A stretch of DNA of 52,588 nt, taken from positions 1-52,588 of the forward strand of contig JAJEEE010000046.1 in assembly GCA_022821145.1 (NCBI GenBank), written 5' to 3'. The position numbers and the translations under genes are program-made. The notes under the pieces were generated by a model. That model made no database searches, was not told where the DNA came from, and saw only the letters and a program-made list of their open reading frames with translations. Origin of the DNA: Acidobacteriota bacterium. GTDB taxonomy: Bacteria > Acidobacteriota > Terriglobia > 20CM-2-55-15. Shown piece by piece: positions 1 through 8,260 of the stretch (position 1 is the first letter of the stretch; every line of letters starts with the position of its first letter).

Positions 1-2
1 GC

Positions 3-668
3 CGGGCGTGCGCCAAGGTGGTGGTCAATTACGTGAGCGATCAGGGAGCGGCCTCCTCTGCCGTGGCGGAGATCGAGGCAATGGGCTCCGAAGCCATCGC
101 CGTCCGGGCCGACACCTCTTCGTCGGCCGATGTCTCCAACCTGATGTCCTCGGCGGTCGAACGTTTCGGTCGCGTCGATATCCTGGTCAACAACGCCGGC
201 GTCACGCGCGACAAGCTGCTGGTGCGGATGAGCGAAGCGGATTGGGACGCCGTGCTCGACGCCAACCTCAAGAGCCTGTACAACTACTCGCGGCCGGCGG
301 TCACGGCGATGCTCCGGCAGCGGTCGGGCGCCGTCGTGAACGTCTCCTCCGTCAGCGGCGTCTCCGGCATGCCGGGCCAGAGCAACTACTCGGCGTCGAA
401 GGCCGGCGTCATCGGGTTCACGAAGGCGCTGGCCAAGGAGGTCGCACGGGCCGGCATACGCGTCAACGCGCTGGCCCTGGGGTTCATCGAGACGGACATG
501 ACGGCCGCCCTCGCCGAGGAATACCGCGCGCAGGCGCTCGAACAGATCCCGCTGGGACGGTACGGGCAGGCGTCGGAAGTCGCCGCGATCGTCGGGTTCC
601 TGCTGTCGCCGGCCGCGTCCTACATCACCGGACAGGTCATCCAGGTGGACGGCGGCCTGGCTATATGA
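3..668 (+). CDS. fabG: 3-oxoacyl-ACP reductase FabG (5' truncated by window edge)
   Basis: This is a classical short-chain dehydrogenase that would reduce 3-oxoacyl-ACP with NADPH in fatty acid elongation. The reading frame is open to the window edge, so the N-terminal Rossmann glycine motif lies outside and the annotated start is only the first complete codon. Visible family marks are the NNAG motif, a catalytic Ser in NVSSVSGVSG, the YSASK active-site Tyr/Lys, and the C-terminal segment SYITGQVIQVDGG, which is typical of FabG rather than of other SDRs. No fatty acid genes follow it; the next gene starts a cytochrome oxidase operon 123 bp downstream. The SDR family is certain; assignment to FabG rests on the C-terminal pattern. 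Confidence 0.88.
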   Translation, partial: RACAKVVVNYVSDQGAASSAVAEIEAMGSEAIAVRADTSSSADVSNLMSSAVERFGRVDILVNNAGVTRDKLLVRMSEADWDAVLDANLKSLYNYSRPAVTAMLRQRSGAVVNVSSVSGVSGMPGQSNYSASKAGVIGFTKALAKEVARAGIRVNALALGFIETDMTAALAEEYRAQALEQIPLGRYGQASEVAAIVGFLLSPAASYITGQVIQVDGGLAI

Positions 669-791
669 GGTCCGGGGAAAAACCGCCGGGCGGGGGATGG
701 CGGGCGGATTCGCATTCTGCTAAAATTCGCTTTTTGTTTCAGGCATTTACACACTTCGGTGTTTGACGGGTCACTCCCAAGGAGGATTCGC

Positions 792-1619
792 ATGGCCAGT
801 GGGAGCGGGATCGGCAAGGTCACGATTCCGGGCGCCGTTCTGGGCGTTTTGCTCTTCGTTTTTGTCCTGGTATCGATCTGGCTGTCGGTCGCGGACCGCT
901 TCTGGTTCCCCGACCTGGCATCGGAGCACGGGGGGTCGGTCGACACCGTGTACGTCGTCGTCCTTATCGTCACCGGCATCGCCTTTGTCGCGACGCAACT
1001 GCTGCTGGCGTACATCGTGACGCGCTACGGCGCCCGCAACGGCGAAAAGGCCGCCTACTGGCATGAGAACGCCCGCGCCGAAGCCATCCTGATCGGCGGG
1101 ACCGCCGTGACGTTGACCGTCCTGGTCTTCCTCGGGCAGTACGTCTGGTATCAGATCTACTTCACCGATCCACCTGAAGGCGGCATGGTCGTGGAAGCCA
1201 CGGGCCAGCAGTTCCAGTGGGTGTTCCGGTACCCGGGAGACGACGGGGTGTTCGGCGACCTCGATCCCACGCTCGTCGCGGGGACCAACTACATCGGCCT
1301 GGACCGAAACGGGGCCGGCGCCGACGACATCCTCGTCGTAGGGCAGATGCATGCGGTCGCGGATCAGCCGGTGCGGGTCGTTCTCCGCTCGACCGACGTG
1401 ATTCACAACTTCCACCTGCCGCACATGCGCGTCAAACAGGACACCGTGCCCGGGATGTCGATCGAGGTCTGGTTCACGCCGACCGAGACCGGCACCTACG
1501 AGGTCGCGTGCGCGGAGTTGTGCGGGCTCGGCCACTTCCGGATGAGCGGGATGCTGATCGTCGACGCCACGCAGGCCGAGTTCGATCAGTGGCTCGAAGA
1601 CCAACTGGTGTTTCAGTAG
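792..1619 (+). CDS. coxB: Cytochrome c oxidase subunit II
   Basis: This subunit takes electrons from cytochrome c through the binuclear CuA centre. The 275-residue protein has hydrophobic segments at about residues 12-34, 52-76 and 98-120, then a periplasmic cupredoxin domain. All CuA ligands can be seen: His205, Cys240, Glu242, Cys244, His248 and Met251, in the CAELCGLGHFRM motif. An in-frame start exists 33 bp upstream, but AAGGAGG at 779-785 is correctly spaced for the ATG used here. There is no fused cytochrome c domain, so this is not the caa3 form. It is the first gene of a six-gene oxidase operon. Confidence 0.96.
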   Translation: MASGSGIGKVTIPGAVLGVLLFVFVLVSIWLSVADRFWFPDLASEHGGSVDTVYVVVLIVTGIAFVATQLLLAYIVTRYGARNGEKAAYWHENARAEAILIGGTAVTLTVLVFLGQYVWYQIYFTDPPEGGMVVEATGQQFQWVFRYPGDDGVFGDLDPTLVAGTNYIGLDRNGAGADDILVVGQMHAVADQPVRVVLRSTDVIHNFHLPHMRVKQDTVPGMSIEVWFTPTETGTYEVACAELCGLGHFRMSGMLIVDATQAEFDQWLEDQLVFQ

Positions 1620-1637
1620 AATCGGAACGGATCGACG

Positions 1638-3404
1638 ATGACGACACACGACGAACACGCGCACCCCGAGCTGGGGTTCTGGCGCAAGTACATCTTCAGC
1701 ACCGACCACAAGATCATCGGCATCCAGTACATCATCACGGCCATGGCCATGGCCGTGGTCGGCGGCGTCCTGTCCATGCTGATGCGGTTGCAACTGGGAT
1801 GGCCCGGCACGCTGTGGCCCCGGCTGGAGGAGATCTTCCCGGTCGGGTTCGCAGGCGGCGCCATGGCGCCCGAATTCTATCTCTCGCTGGTCACCATGCA
1901 CGGGACCATCATGGTCTTCTTCCTGTTCACGGCCGTGCTGACCGGAGGCTTCGGAAACTACCTGATCCCGCTGCAGATCGGCGCCCGCGACATGGCGTTC
2001 CCCCTGTTGAACGCCCTTTCGTACTGGACGTTCCTGCTTTCCTGCATCACGATCCTCGGCGCCCTGTTCGCCGCCGGCGGCGCGCCGCTGGGCGGCTGGA
2101 CCGCCTACGCGCCCCTGTCGGCGCTGCCGGAGATGGGCCCCGGCCAGGGCGACGGGATGACGCTCTGGATCCTGGCCATCGCGCTGTTCACGGCCTCGGG
2201 TCTGATGGGCGGGCTGAACTACGTGACGACGCTGCTGACCATGCGCACGAAGGGGATGTCCATGATGCGCCTGCCGCTGACGCAGTGGGCCCTGTTCATC
2301 ACGGCGATCCTCGGCACGCTGGCCTTCCCGGTCCTCCTGGCCGCGGGCATCCTGCTGACGTTCGACCGCATCGGCGGCACGAGCTTCTTCGTTCCGGCAG
2401 GCCTGTTCACGGCGGCTGGCGCCGCGGTGGAGCACTCCGGCGGCCACCCGCTGCTGTGGCAGCACCTGTTCTGGTTCTTCGGCCATCCCGAGGTCTACAT
2501 CGTGCTGCTGCCGGCGATGGGCATCGCGTCGGACATCCTGTCGACGTTCGCGCGCAAGCCCATCTTCAGCTACAAGATGATGGTCTACTCCATGTCGGCC
2601 ATCGCGTTCCTGAGCTTCATCGTGTGGGGACACCACATGTTCCTCAGCGGGATGAACCCGTTCCTGGGATCGCTGTTCACGCTGACGACGCTGCTGATCG
2701 CCATCCCCTCGGCCGTCAAGACGTTCAACTGGCTGGGGACGATCCTGGGCGCCCGCATCCAGTTCACCGTGCCCATGCTGTTCGCCCTCGGTTTCGTCTC
2801 GACGTTCATCAGCGGCGGCCTGAGCGGCATCTTCCTGGGCACGTCGGCGTCGGACATCGCCATGCACGACACCTACTTCGTCGTGGGGCATTTCCATCTC
2901 GTCATGGCCGTCGCCCCCTTGTTCGCGGCGTTCGCCGGAGTCTACTTCTGGTTCCCGAAGATGTTCGGCCGGATGATGAACATGACCGCCGGCAAGGTCC
3001 ACTTCTGGATCAGCTTCGTCGGCGTCAACTGCGTGTTCTTCTCCATGCACGCCGCGGGCGTCATCGGTCACCTGCGCCGGATCTACGATCCCACGCAGTA
3101 CGCGTTCCTGGAGCCGGTCTACGGCATGAACCAGTTCATCTCGATCTCGGCGTTCGTGCTGGGCGCCGCGCAGATCCTGTTCCTCGTCAACTTCTTCGCG
3201 AGCATCTGGCTGGGTCCCAAGGCCGGCGTCAATCCCTGGAACGCGACGACGCTGGAATGGACGGTCCCGTCGCCGCCGGGCCACGGCAACTTCGGGCCCG
3301 AGCTGCCGGTCGTGGAGCGGTGGGCGTTCGACTACAGCATGCCGGGCGCGAAGGAGGACTTCGTCATGCAGACCGAGGCGCCCACGCGGGTGGAGTCGTC
3401 CTAG
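1638..3404 (+). CDS. coxA: Cytochrome c oxidase subunit I (aa3-type)
   Basis: This is the catalytic heme-copper subunit that reduces O2 and pumps protons. The 588-residue protein carries every metal ligand: His88 and His420 for the low-spin heme, His418 for the high-spin heme, and His283, His332 and His333 for CuB. Tyr287, which cross-links to the CuB histidine, and Glu285 of the D-channel lie in GHPEVYI, the signature of A1-type oxidases. It follows subunit II by 18 bp with only a weak ribosome binding site, which suggests translational coupling. The length is slightly above the usual 530-560, from a C-terminal extension after the last membrane helix. Confidence 0.97.
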   Translation: MTTHDEHAHPELGFWRKYIFSTDHKIIGIQYIITAMAMAVVGGVLSMLMRLQLGWPGTLWPRLEEIFPVGFAGGAMAPEFYLSLVTMHGTIMVFFLFTAVLTGGFGNYLIPLQIGARDMAFPLLNALSYWTFLLSCITILGALFAAGGAPLGGWTAYAPLSALPEMGPGQGDGMTLWILAIALFTASGLMGGLNYVTTLLTMRTKGMSMMRLPLTQWALFITAILGTLAFPVLLAAGILLTFDRIGGTSFFVPAGLFTAAGAAVEHSGGHPLLWQHLFWFFGHPEVYIVLLPAMGIASDILSTFARKPIFSYKMMVYSMSAIAFLSFIVWGHHMFLSGMNPFLGSLFTLTTLLIAIPSAVKTFNWLGTILGARIQFTVPMLFALGFVSTFISGGLSGIFLGTSASDIAMHDTYFVVGHFHLVMAVAPLFAAFAGVYFWFPKMFGRMMNMTAGKVHFWISFVGVNCVFFSMHAAGVIGHLRRIYDPTQYAFLEPVYGMNQFISISAFVLGAAQILFLVNFFASIWLGPKAGVNPWNATTLEWTVPSPPGHGNFGPELPVVERWAFDYSMPGAKEDFVMQTEAPTRVESS

Positions 3405-3437
3405 ACCCGGAGGCGCATACCGCGCGCGGGAACGGCC

Positions 3438-4112
3438 ATGCCGACCATCACCGAAGACGCCACTACGATCCGGGTCCCCGAACCCGTGCAGCCGTTGGAC
3501 GGATTCGGCCCGCCGCCCCGAACGCCCGACGAAGACGGCGGCGGAGAGGACCCCCGTCCCGGATGGCGGCCCGCGTTCCCGGTCTCCAGGGGCCGCCTCG
3601 TGCTGTGGCTCGTCCTGACGGTCGTCGTGATGCTGTTCGCCGGCTTCTCCAGCGCCTACATCATTCTTCGTGGGGCCCCCGCGTGGCAGAACGTGGCGTT
3701 GCCGGCGAGCCTGTGGGCCAACACCTTCGTCCTGCTCGCGAGCAGCGTCACCATGGAGTGGACCCGGCGTCGGACGGTGGAGGGCGACACGGCCTCCGCC
3801 AAGAAGTGGATGGCCGCAACCGGGGCCCTGGGCGCGGCGTTTCTGGGCGGCCAGATCCTGGCGTGGTCCGAGCTGGCGGGCGCCGGCGTCTACCTGGCGT
3901 CCACGCTGCACAGCTCGTTCCTGTACATCCTGACCGGGATGCACGGCCTGCACCTCGCCGGCGGCATCGCGGCGTTGGCGTACGTGGCCGCGGGGCTGTT
4001 CCGGAACCGGTACTCGGCCGCCGGACACGAGCCGGTCACGCTGTGCGCCACGTACTGGCATTTCATGGACGGCTTGTGGGTATACCTGTTCCTGCTGCTG
4101 ACGCTGGCATGA
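3438..4112 (+). CDS. Cytochrome c oxidase subunit III family protein, first copy
   Basis: This 224-residue membrane protein has a polar proline-rich N-terminus of about 55 residues followed by about five hydrophobic helices. Subunit III marks are ILTGMHGLHLAGG and the C-terminal TYWHFMDGLWVYLF. The position where the second copy has QAYEW reads QILAW here, so the conserved helix-III glutamate of classical subunit III is not present at that spot. It lies between subunit I and a second subunit III gene. Subunit III stabilises the oxidase and guards proton uptake; whether this copy is the structural partner or an accessory variant cannot be told from sequence. Confidence 0.88.
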   Translation: MPTITEDATTIRVPEPVQPLDGFGPPPRTPDEDGGGEDPRPGWRPAFPVSRGRLVLWLVLTVVVMLFAGFSSAYIILRGAPAWQNVALPASLWANTFVLLASSVTMEWTRRRTVEGDTASAKKWMAATGALGAAFLGGQILAWSELAGAGVYLASTLHSSFLYILTGMHGLHLAGGIAALAYVAAGLFRNRYSAAGHEPVTLCATYWHFMDGLWVYLFLLLTLA

Positions 4113-4143
4113 GCGGAACAATGGACTATCGGAGAGTCATCGG

Positions 4144-4770
4144 ATGGAAGCGACCGTAGGCGAACAAGAACGGATACTGGCCTCACCCTGGGGCGGCGGA
4201 ACGAACCCCTTCGGCACGAGCTGGGGCAAGTTCATGATGTGGGTCTTCATCGTGTCCGACGCGTTGACCTTCGCGGGCTTCATCGTCGCCTACGGGTTCA
4301 TGCGTTCGGTGGCGCCCGCTTGGCCCGAACCGGACGAGGTCTTCAGCATGGGCCTGATCACGTTCATGACGTTCGCCCTGATCTCGTCGAGCTGCGTGAT
4401 GGCCATCGCCGTCGGGGCCGCCCAGCAGGGGCGTCAGAGCGAGGCGGTCAAGTACCTGTGGCTGACGATCCTCGGTGGGACGATCTTCCTCGGCTGCCAG
4501 GCTTACGAGTGGTCGCACTTCATCGCGGACGGCTACCGGCCCTGGCTCAACCCCGTCATGCCGGAGGTGCCCCAGTTCCCGGCGGCCTTCTACGTCATGA
4601 CCGGCTTCCACGGCTTTCACGTCTTCACGGGACTGGTCCTGCTGCTCTATACCGTCATCCGCGCCCACATGGGAAAATACACGGGCGACCGCGTGGAGAT
4701 CGCCGGCCTCTACTGGCACTTCATCGACGTCGTGTGGGTGTTCATCTTCGCCTTCTTCTACCTGCTCTGA
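4144..4770 (+). CDS. Cytochrome c oxidase subunit III family protein, second copy
   Basis: This 208-residue subunit III homologue starts 31 bp after the first copy. It shows the conserved QAYEW segment with the helix-III glutamate, MTGFHGFHVFTG, and the C-terminal LYWHFIDVVWVFIF. Five hydrophobic segments fit the shorter bacterial form of subunit III. The two copies are clearly divergent in their N-termini and loops, so this is not a recent tandem duplication. Because it keeps the glutamate, this copy looks closer to a canonical subunit III. Both probably belong to one oxidase complex, given the tight operon. Confidence 0.9.
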   Translation: MEATVGEQERILASPWGGGTNPFGTSWGKFMMWVFIVSDALTFAGFIVAYGFMRSVAPAWPEPDEVFSMGLITFMTFALISSSCVMAIAVGAAQQGRQSEAVKYLWLTILGGTIFLGCQAYEWSHFIADGYRPWLNPVMPEVPQFPAAFYVMTGFHGFHVFTGLVLLLYTVIRAHMGKYTGDRVEIAGLYWHFIDVVWVFIFAFFYLL

Positions 4771-4790
4771 ACGAGCGCCGGAAGGAATCC

Positions 4791-5108
4791 ATGTCTGAAG
4801 CGACGCATCACGGATACGCAACCTACTGGAAGATCTGGGGCTGGCTGCTCTGCATGACGCTGCTGGCGCTGGGCGTCGGTTATGTCGACGCCATGCCGGG
4901 GGCGCTCAAGGCCCTGTTGCTGGTCGGGATCACGCTGGCGAAGGTCGGCGTCATCGCCGCGTTCTACATGCACCTGCGTTCGGAGAAGCTCGACCTGATC
5001 CTGATCACGTTCTCGCCGATCGTGCTGGCGCTCATCCTCTTCTTCTTCATAGTCCCGGACGCCGGCGACTCGGTGGGGCGCGAGATCATGCTTCGGATCG
5101 GACCATGA
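4791..5108 (+). CDS. Cytochrome c oxidase subunit IV family protein
   Basis: This 105-residue protein has three predicted membrane helices, at roughly residues 15-35, 40-62 and 72-92. The segment AKVGVIAAFYMHLRSEK matches the prokaryotic subunit IV (CtaF/CyoD-like) signature, where a helix ends in FYMHL. It is an accessory subunit that helps assembly or CuB stability. The ATG lies 9 bp after GGAAGG. Its TGA overlaps the ATG of the next gene in an ATGA junction, so the two are co-translated. Confidence 0.9.
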   Translation: MSEATHHGYATYWKIWGWLLCMTLLALGVGYVDAMPGALKALLLVGITLAKVGVIAAFYMHLRSEKLDLILITFSPIVLALILFFFIVPDAGDSVGREIMLRIGP

Positions 5109-5347
5109 CGATTCGCAAAACGTTCGTCGCGCTGGCCGCCGGCGCCGTCATCCTGACGATGGAAGGGACCGGGTGGAGCCAGTGCGCCATGTGCCGGACG
5201 GCGCTGGAGAACTCCATCGAGGGACAGGCCATGGCGGAGGGATTCCGCTACGGGATCGTATTCCTGCTCGCCGTGCCCTACGCCATCGCCGGAAGCGTCG
5301 GCGTCGGACTCCTCCGGGCGTTCCGAAAGAAGTCCCGGAAGCCGTAG
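5105..5347 (+). CDS. Small membrane protein with N-terminal CAMC motif, oxidase-operon associated
   Basis: This 80-residue protein has a cleavable-looking signal sequence (residues 1-26), a CAMCRTAL motif immediately after it, and one C-terminal membrane helix (about 48-70) ending in a basic tail. The topology would put the two cysteines outside the cytoplasmic membrane, next to where CuA is assembled. I do not know a named family. Proteins of this shape with a C-x-M-C or CPMC motif sit near cox genes in Acidobacteriota and Bacteroidota, from memory. A role in copper or thiol handling during oxidase assembly is inference from position and the cysteine pair. Confidence 0.7.
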   Translation: MTIRKTFVALAAGAVILTMEGTGWSQCAMCRTALENSIEGQAMAEGFRYGIVFLLAVPYAIAGSVGVGLLRAFRKKSRKP

Positions 5348-5360
5348 TTACCCGCCCGCT

Positions 5361-6227
5361 TCAGGCCAGCGCCCGCAGCGTGGCCACGACCGAGAGCCCG
5401 ATGGCGGCCGCCGTCAGGCCCAGGCACGCCAGAGCCGCCACGGAATGGTTCAGCCGCTCCGGCTGGAGCGGATCGAGCCACTTCGAGGACATGTAGCCCC
5501 CGATGAACCCGCCCAGGTGCCCCCAGTTGTCGACGTTGGGGATGATCAGGCCGAAAGCGAACAGGAAGATGGCCCACTGCCGGGCCTGCTGGTAGACGGC
5601 CGTCGCCCCGGCCCGCCGCCCGTAGTACAGGAGCGCGCCGATCAGGCCGAAGATCGAGGCCGAGGCGCCGATCGTCAGCCCTCGGGCCCCGTTCATGAAC
5701 CCCAGCGGAAAGCTGAAGTAGTAGCCCACGGTCGACGTCAACAGGAAGCCGGTGGCGCCGGCCGCGGTATAGATCACGATCATGCGGCCCAGGCCGTAGA
5801 ACTCGATGATCGCCGGCGCGATCATCCGCACCCAGTACATGTTGAACAGGATGTGGATCAGGCTGCCGTGCAGCCACGACGCGCTGAGGATCGTCCACCA
5901 CCAGTTCAGCCCGTACACGATCTCGGCCCCGCTGGCGCCGAACATGATCAGTCCGACGCGCCCGACGCCCAGGATGTTGAGCCCCGACATCCGGATGCCC
6001 GCGGGATTGACCGCGAGCGACGCCAGGTAGAGGATCGCGCACGCGGCGATCACGAACTTGACGAAGACATCGTCCAGGCGGCCGCGGCCGAACCGGGCCA
6101 GCAGCGGCGCGAAGCCCCACAGCCCCGGGTTCCGCCGGCCGCAGCTCAGGCACTCGTCGTCCCGCACGCCGACCAGGTTGCCGCACGAGGGACAGACCAC
6201 CGAGCCTTCCTTCTGACGCCCCCACAT
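5361..6227 (-). CDS. Rhomboid family intramembrane serine protease with zinc ribbon
   Basis: This 288-residue protein begins with a short zinc ribbon (Cys12, Cys15, Cys26, Cys29) and continues with a rhomboid core of about six membrane helices. Catalytic Ser189 is in TIGASASIFG and the catalytic His237 is in NWGHLGGF; helix 2 carries HILFN (His125/Asn129), which stabilises the oxyanion. It would cleave membrane-spanning substrates within the bilayer. The gene is downstream of aspartokinase on the same strand, but the two are now separated by a 2 kb insertion, and the first ten codons plus 27 bp of leader are duplicated at 8261-8316. Confidence 0.93.
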   Translation of the reverse strand: MWGRQKEGSVVCPSCGNLVGVRDDECLSCGRRNPGLWGFAPLLARFGRGRLDDVFVKFVIAACAILYLASLAVNPAGIRMSGLNILGVGRVGLIMFGASGAEIVYGLNWWWTILSASWLHGSLIHILFNMYWVRMIAPAIIEFYGLGRMIVIYTAAGATGFLLTSTVGYYFSFPLGFMNGARGLTIGASASIFGLIGALLYYGRRAGATAVYQQARQWAIFLFAFGLIIPNVDNWGHLGGFIGGYMSSKWLDPLQPERLNHSVAALACLGLTAAAIGLSVVATLRALA

Positions 6228-6254
6228 GGCCGACGAGTATACAGGAAGATCCGG
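6199..6254. repeat. 56-bp perfect direct repeat, copy 1 (rhomboid 5' end)
   Basis: These 56 bases match 8261-8316 at every position and in the same orientation. On the minus strand the copy holds the 27 bases upstream of the rhomboid ATG, including a TATACT box, and the first ten codons. Together the two copies bracket 6255-8260. Confidence 0.95.
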
Positions 6255-6475
6255 AACGGGACGGGGCGCCGCGACGGATACGATCCGACGTGGAAGACGT
6301 CCGGATCGGAAGCGGCGTCAACGGCCAACCCGTCCCTTCGCTCCGACACTTTGTTGTATCATTGCGCCGACAGAATCGGCAGCCGGCGACTCCAGCGATG
6401 CGCTCTCCGCGACGACGACGCCCTCGAATTCGTGAGATTGTTTCACCACCGGACGGGTTTCCTCCTCTTGACGCA

Positions 6476-6814
6476 ATGGCAAGGCGGGCCCGTTATGTCG
6501 GGAGCCCGGAGCACAAGGATGCGCCGAGCTTTGCCGGCGTGCCGCGATTACGGGCCGATGCCTCCTGCTGCCCGCGCAAATTTGCGGACCGGCAGAAGAT
6601 CGCCATGTGGCTGCGCACTGCGATTCGCCGGGGCGCGACCGGCGCGCCGTGGGAAGGAACTTTTCCGCGTTACGTATGGTTCAAACATGAGGAAACAGTG
6701 TTCGAAGGGCGGCTGGTGAACCAGACCGCCGGCGAGTACAAGGGATATCCCCTCCACAAGAGCGAGTGGCCACAAGGAATCGAGGAGATCTATGCCGATC
6801 ACGTTCGAGACTGA
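6476..6814 (+). CDS. Small protein of unknown function, partner of ImmA/IrrE-like gene
   Basis: This 112-residue soluble protein has no signal sequence or membrane helix. It begins with ARRARYVGSPEHKDAPSF, carries DASCCP with adjacent cysteines, and has a compact C-terminal block containing FPRYVWFKHEET, FEGRLVNQ and GEYKGYPLH, which looks like a conserved beta-rich fold. An upstream extension of the frame is open, but the residues before ATG 6476 are low-complexity Arg/Pro and look non-coding. Its last 23 bp overlap the next gene, which implies coupled expression. From memory, similar proteins occur next to ImmA/IrrE-like genes; a toxin-antitoxin or defence role is inference. Confidence 0.65.
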   Translation: MARRARYVGSPEHKDAPSFAGVPRLRADASCCPRKFADRQKIAMWLRTAIRRGATGAPWEGTFPRYVWFKHEETVFEGRLVNQTAGEYKGYPLHKSEWPQGIEEIYADHVRD

Positions 6815-8090
6815 GTGGGCGCCGGCCGACGGGATTCGATCTCCCGAGCTGGCCGCGACCTGGGCGTCCCTGCTCATTCGCGTCGATGACTTCGTAATCA
6901 CGCGCGTTGTAGACCGCAGGGCCCAGACTGTTCGCGACCGTGTGTATCTTCCTCTCTACCCGCTCGCCGAGTCGCTGGCGTCGAACTGGTGGTTTCTGTT
7001 GCACGAAGTCGGGAACCCCGTCAAGAACGACGACGCATTCCGGCGCCGGCATGTCCTGGCATCCGCCCGGGACGGGTATGCGTTTCCGAGGATCGAGGCC
7101 GTGTCGTCCGGACCTCAAACGATGCTCTCATGGACGTCAGACGCACTCGATTGGGCGAATCTCGAATACACGGCCGCGGGCCAGATCGGAGTCGAGACGG
7201 AGCAATTCCGCGCAAGTTGCGCCGACTTGGTGGATCGCGTCATTCGGCGGCTCGACGCATGCGGAATCGAGGGCACGTTCCTTCAAGAAGAATGGCAGTC
7301 GATTCAGGCCGCGAACCCGGACGAGACGATGTTCTGCAAGTCGGCGGCGGGTCTGGGCTGGGATCCCTACGCGATCCGGGATTCCGAACGCGAGGCCGTG
7401 CTCAGGCTCGACAAACTGCTGGACAAGGCGATCTTCGAGGAGGCCATCGCCGTTCTCGACGCAACGTGCCTGGATGCCGAGGCGACCGCGCTCGCCGAAG
7501 CGTTTAAGCCGGCCAACGGAACCTGCCTGCCGCTGGAGTACTTCCGTGCCGCATGCGGCCGCCCCGTTGCGCTGGGCCAACACTCCAGCCCGTGGAGCGC
7601 GGGATACGCCCTGGCGCGCGACGCCAGGCAACATCTCGGGTTGAATGGCGAACCCATTCCCACCGTCGAGGCTCTCGGAGAAGCCCTCCGGGAACAATCC
7701 GGGCTTGTAGCGGCGGCGACCGAGCCTCGCGATCTGGGCGTCACCGATCTCGTGAACGGCGTCGTGGCGCGAGACACTGAAGGACTCCCTTTTTTCGCCG
7801 TGGGCCAGGGACCGCTTCGCAACCGACGATTTCATTTCTGCCGCGGTCTGGCCGAGATGCTGACGTCGCCGGACTCATCGGCGTTGCTGACAAAAGCGCA
7901 GTCGTTCCGCCAACAGATGACTCGCGCTTTCGCGGCGGAGTTTCTTGCCCCGGCGGCGGCGCTGCGGACTCGGGTCGACCGAGCTGTGGTGGGCCATGAC
8001 GATGTCGATGATCTGGCGGATTATTTCGGCGTCTCGCCCTTTGTGGTCGAGCACCAACTCCAGAATCACCGGATCGCCAAGATTCAATAG
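6792..8090 (+). CDS. Degenerate ImmA/IrrE-like protein
   Basis: This 432-residue soluble protein has a long N-terminal region of no recognisable family and a C-terminal part with the layout of ImmA/IrrE metallopeptidases: RNRRFHFCRGLAEML where the zinc motif should be, then the FAAEFLAPAAALR segment and a closing HTH-like DLADYFGVSPFVVEHQL block. The HExxH motif is absent: the aligned residues read RGLAE, so no zinc site or peptidase activity is expected. Functional ImmA/IrrE proteins cleave repressors in mobile elements; this one may keep only the binding role. It overlaps the small upstream gene and sits inside the insertion at 6255-8260. Confidence 0.7.
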   Translation: MPITFETEWAPADGIRSPELAATWASLLIRVDDFVITRVVDRRAQTVRDRVYLPLYPLAESLASNWWFLLHEVGNPVKNDDAFRRRHVLASARDGYAFPRIEAVSSGPQTMLSWTSDALDWANLEYTAAGQIGVETEQFRASCADLVDRVIRRLDACGIEGTFLQEEWQSIQAANPDETMFCKSAAGLGWDPYAIRDSEREAVLRLDKLLDKAIFEEAIAVLDATCLDAEATALAEAFKPANGTCLPLEYFRAACGRPVALGQHSSPWSAGYALARDARQHLGLNGEPIPTVEALGEALREQSGLVAAATEPRDLGVTDLVNGVVARDTEGLPFFAVGQGPLRNRRFHFCRGLAEMLTSPDSSALLTKAQSFRQQMTRAFAAEFLAPAAALRTRVDRAVVGHDDVDDLADYFGVSPFVVEHQLQNHRIAKIQ

Positions 8091-8260
8091 GCAGACGACA
8101 CGAGTCCGCTGACGCTCCCGCACCGTGAGGGTCAAGTTGGAAGCGAACTCGGCGTTGCCGGCGCTGCCGCCAATCAAAGTGAGGCTGCGGCAACCCCAGG
8201 GCGCGGGCATGCGTCGACGACGCCGGAAAACGTGTCGGGGATTATCGGCAGGGACATTCC

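Larger units (their letters stand above)
6255..8260. mobile_element. ~2.0 kb inserted segment between 56-bp direct repeats
   Basis: The segment separates aspartokinase from the rhomboid gene, which otherwise would lie 43 bp apart on the minus strand (aspartokinase stop at 8335, vestigial rhomboid ATG at 8291). It carries two plus-strand genes, opposite to the host operon, and no integrase or transposase. No clear terminal inverted repeat is seen. A 56-bp duplication is too long for an ordinary transposon target site, and resembles an attachment-site duplication or a recombination product. The insertion is inferred from the repeat; the mechanism is unknown. Confidence 0.7.

Noticed and set aside
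759-791. An upstream start for coxB
   Set aside because: AAGGAGG at 779-785 is correctly placed for the ATG at 792 and not for 759.
771-4121. A 1116-codon open frame on the minus strand
   Set aside because: It is antisense to the oxidase genes, has the charged, low-complexity composition of a reverse-frame shadow in GC-rich DNA, and no domain can be recognised.
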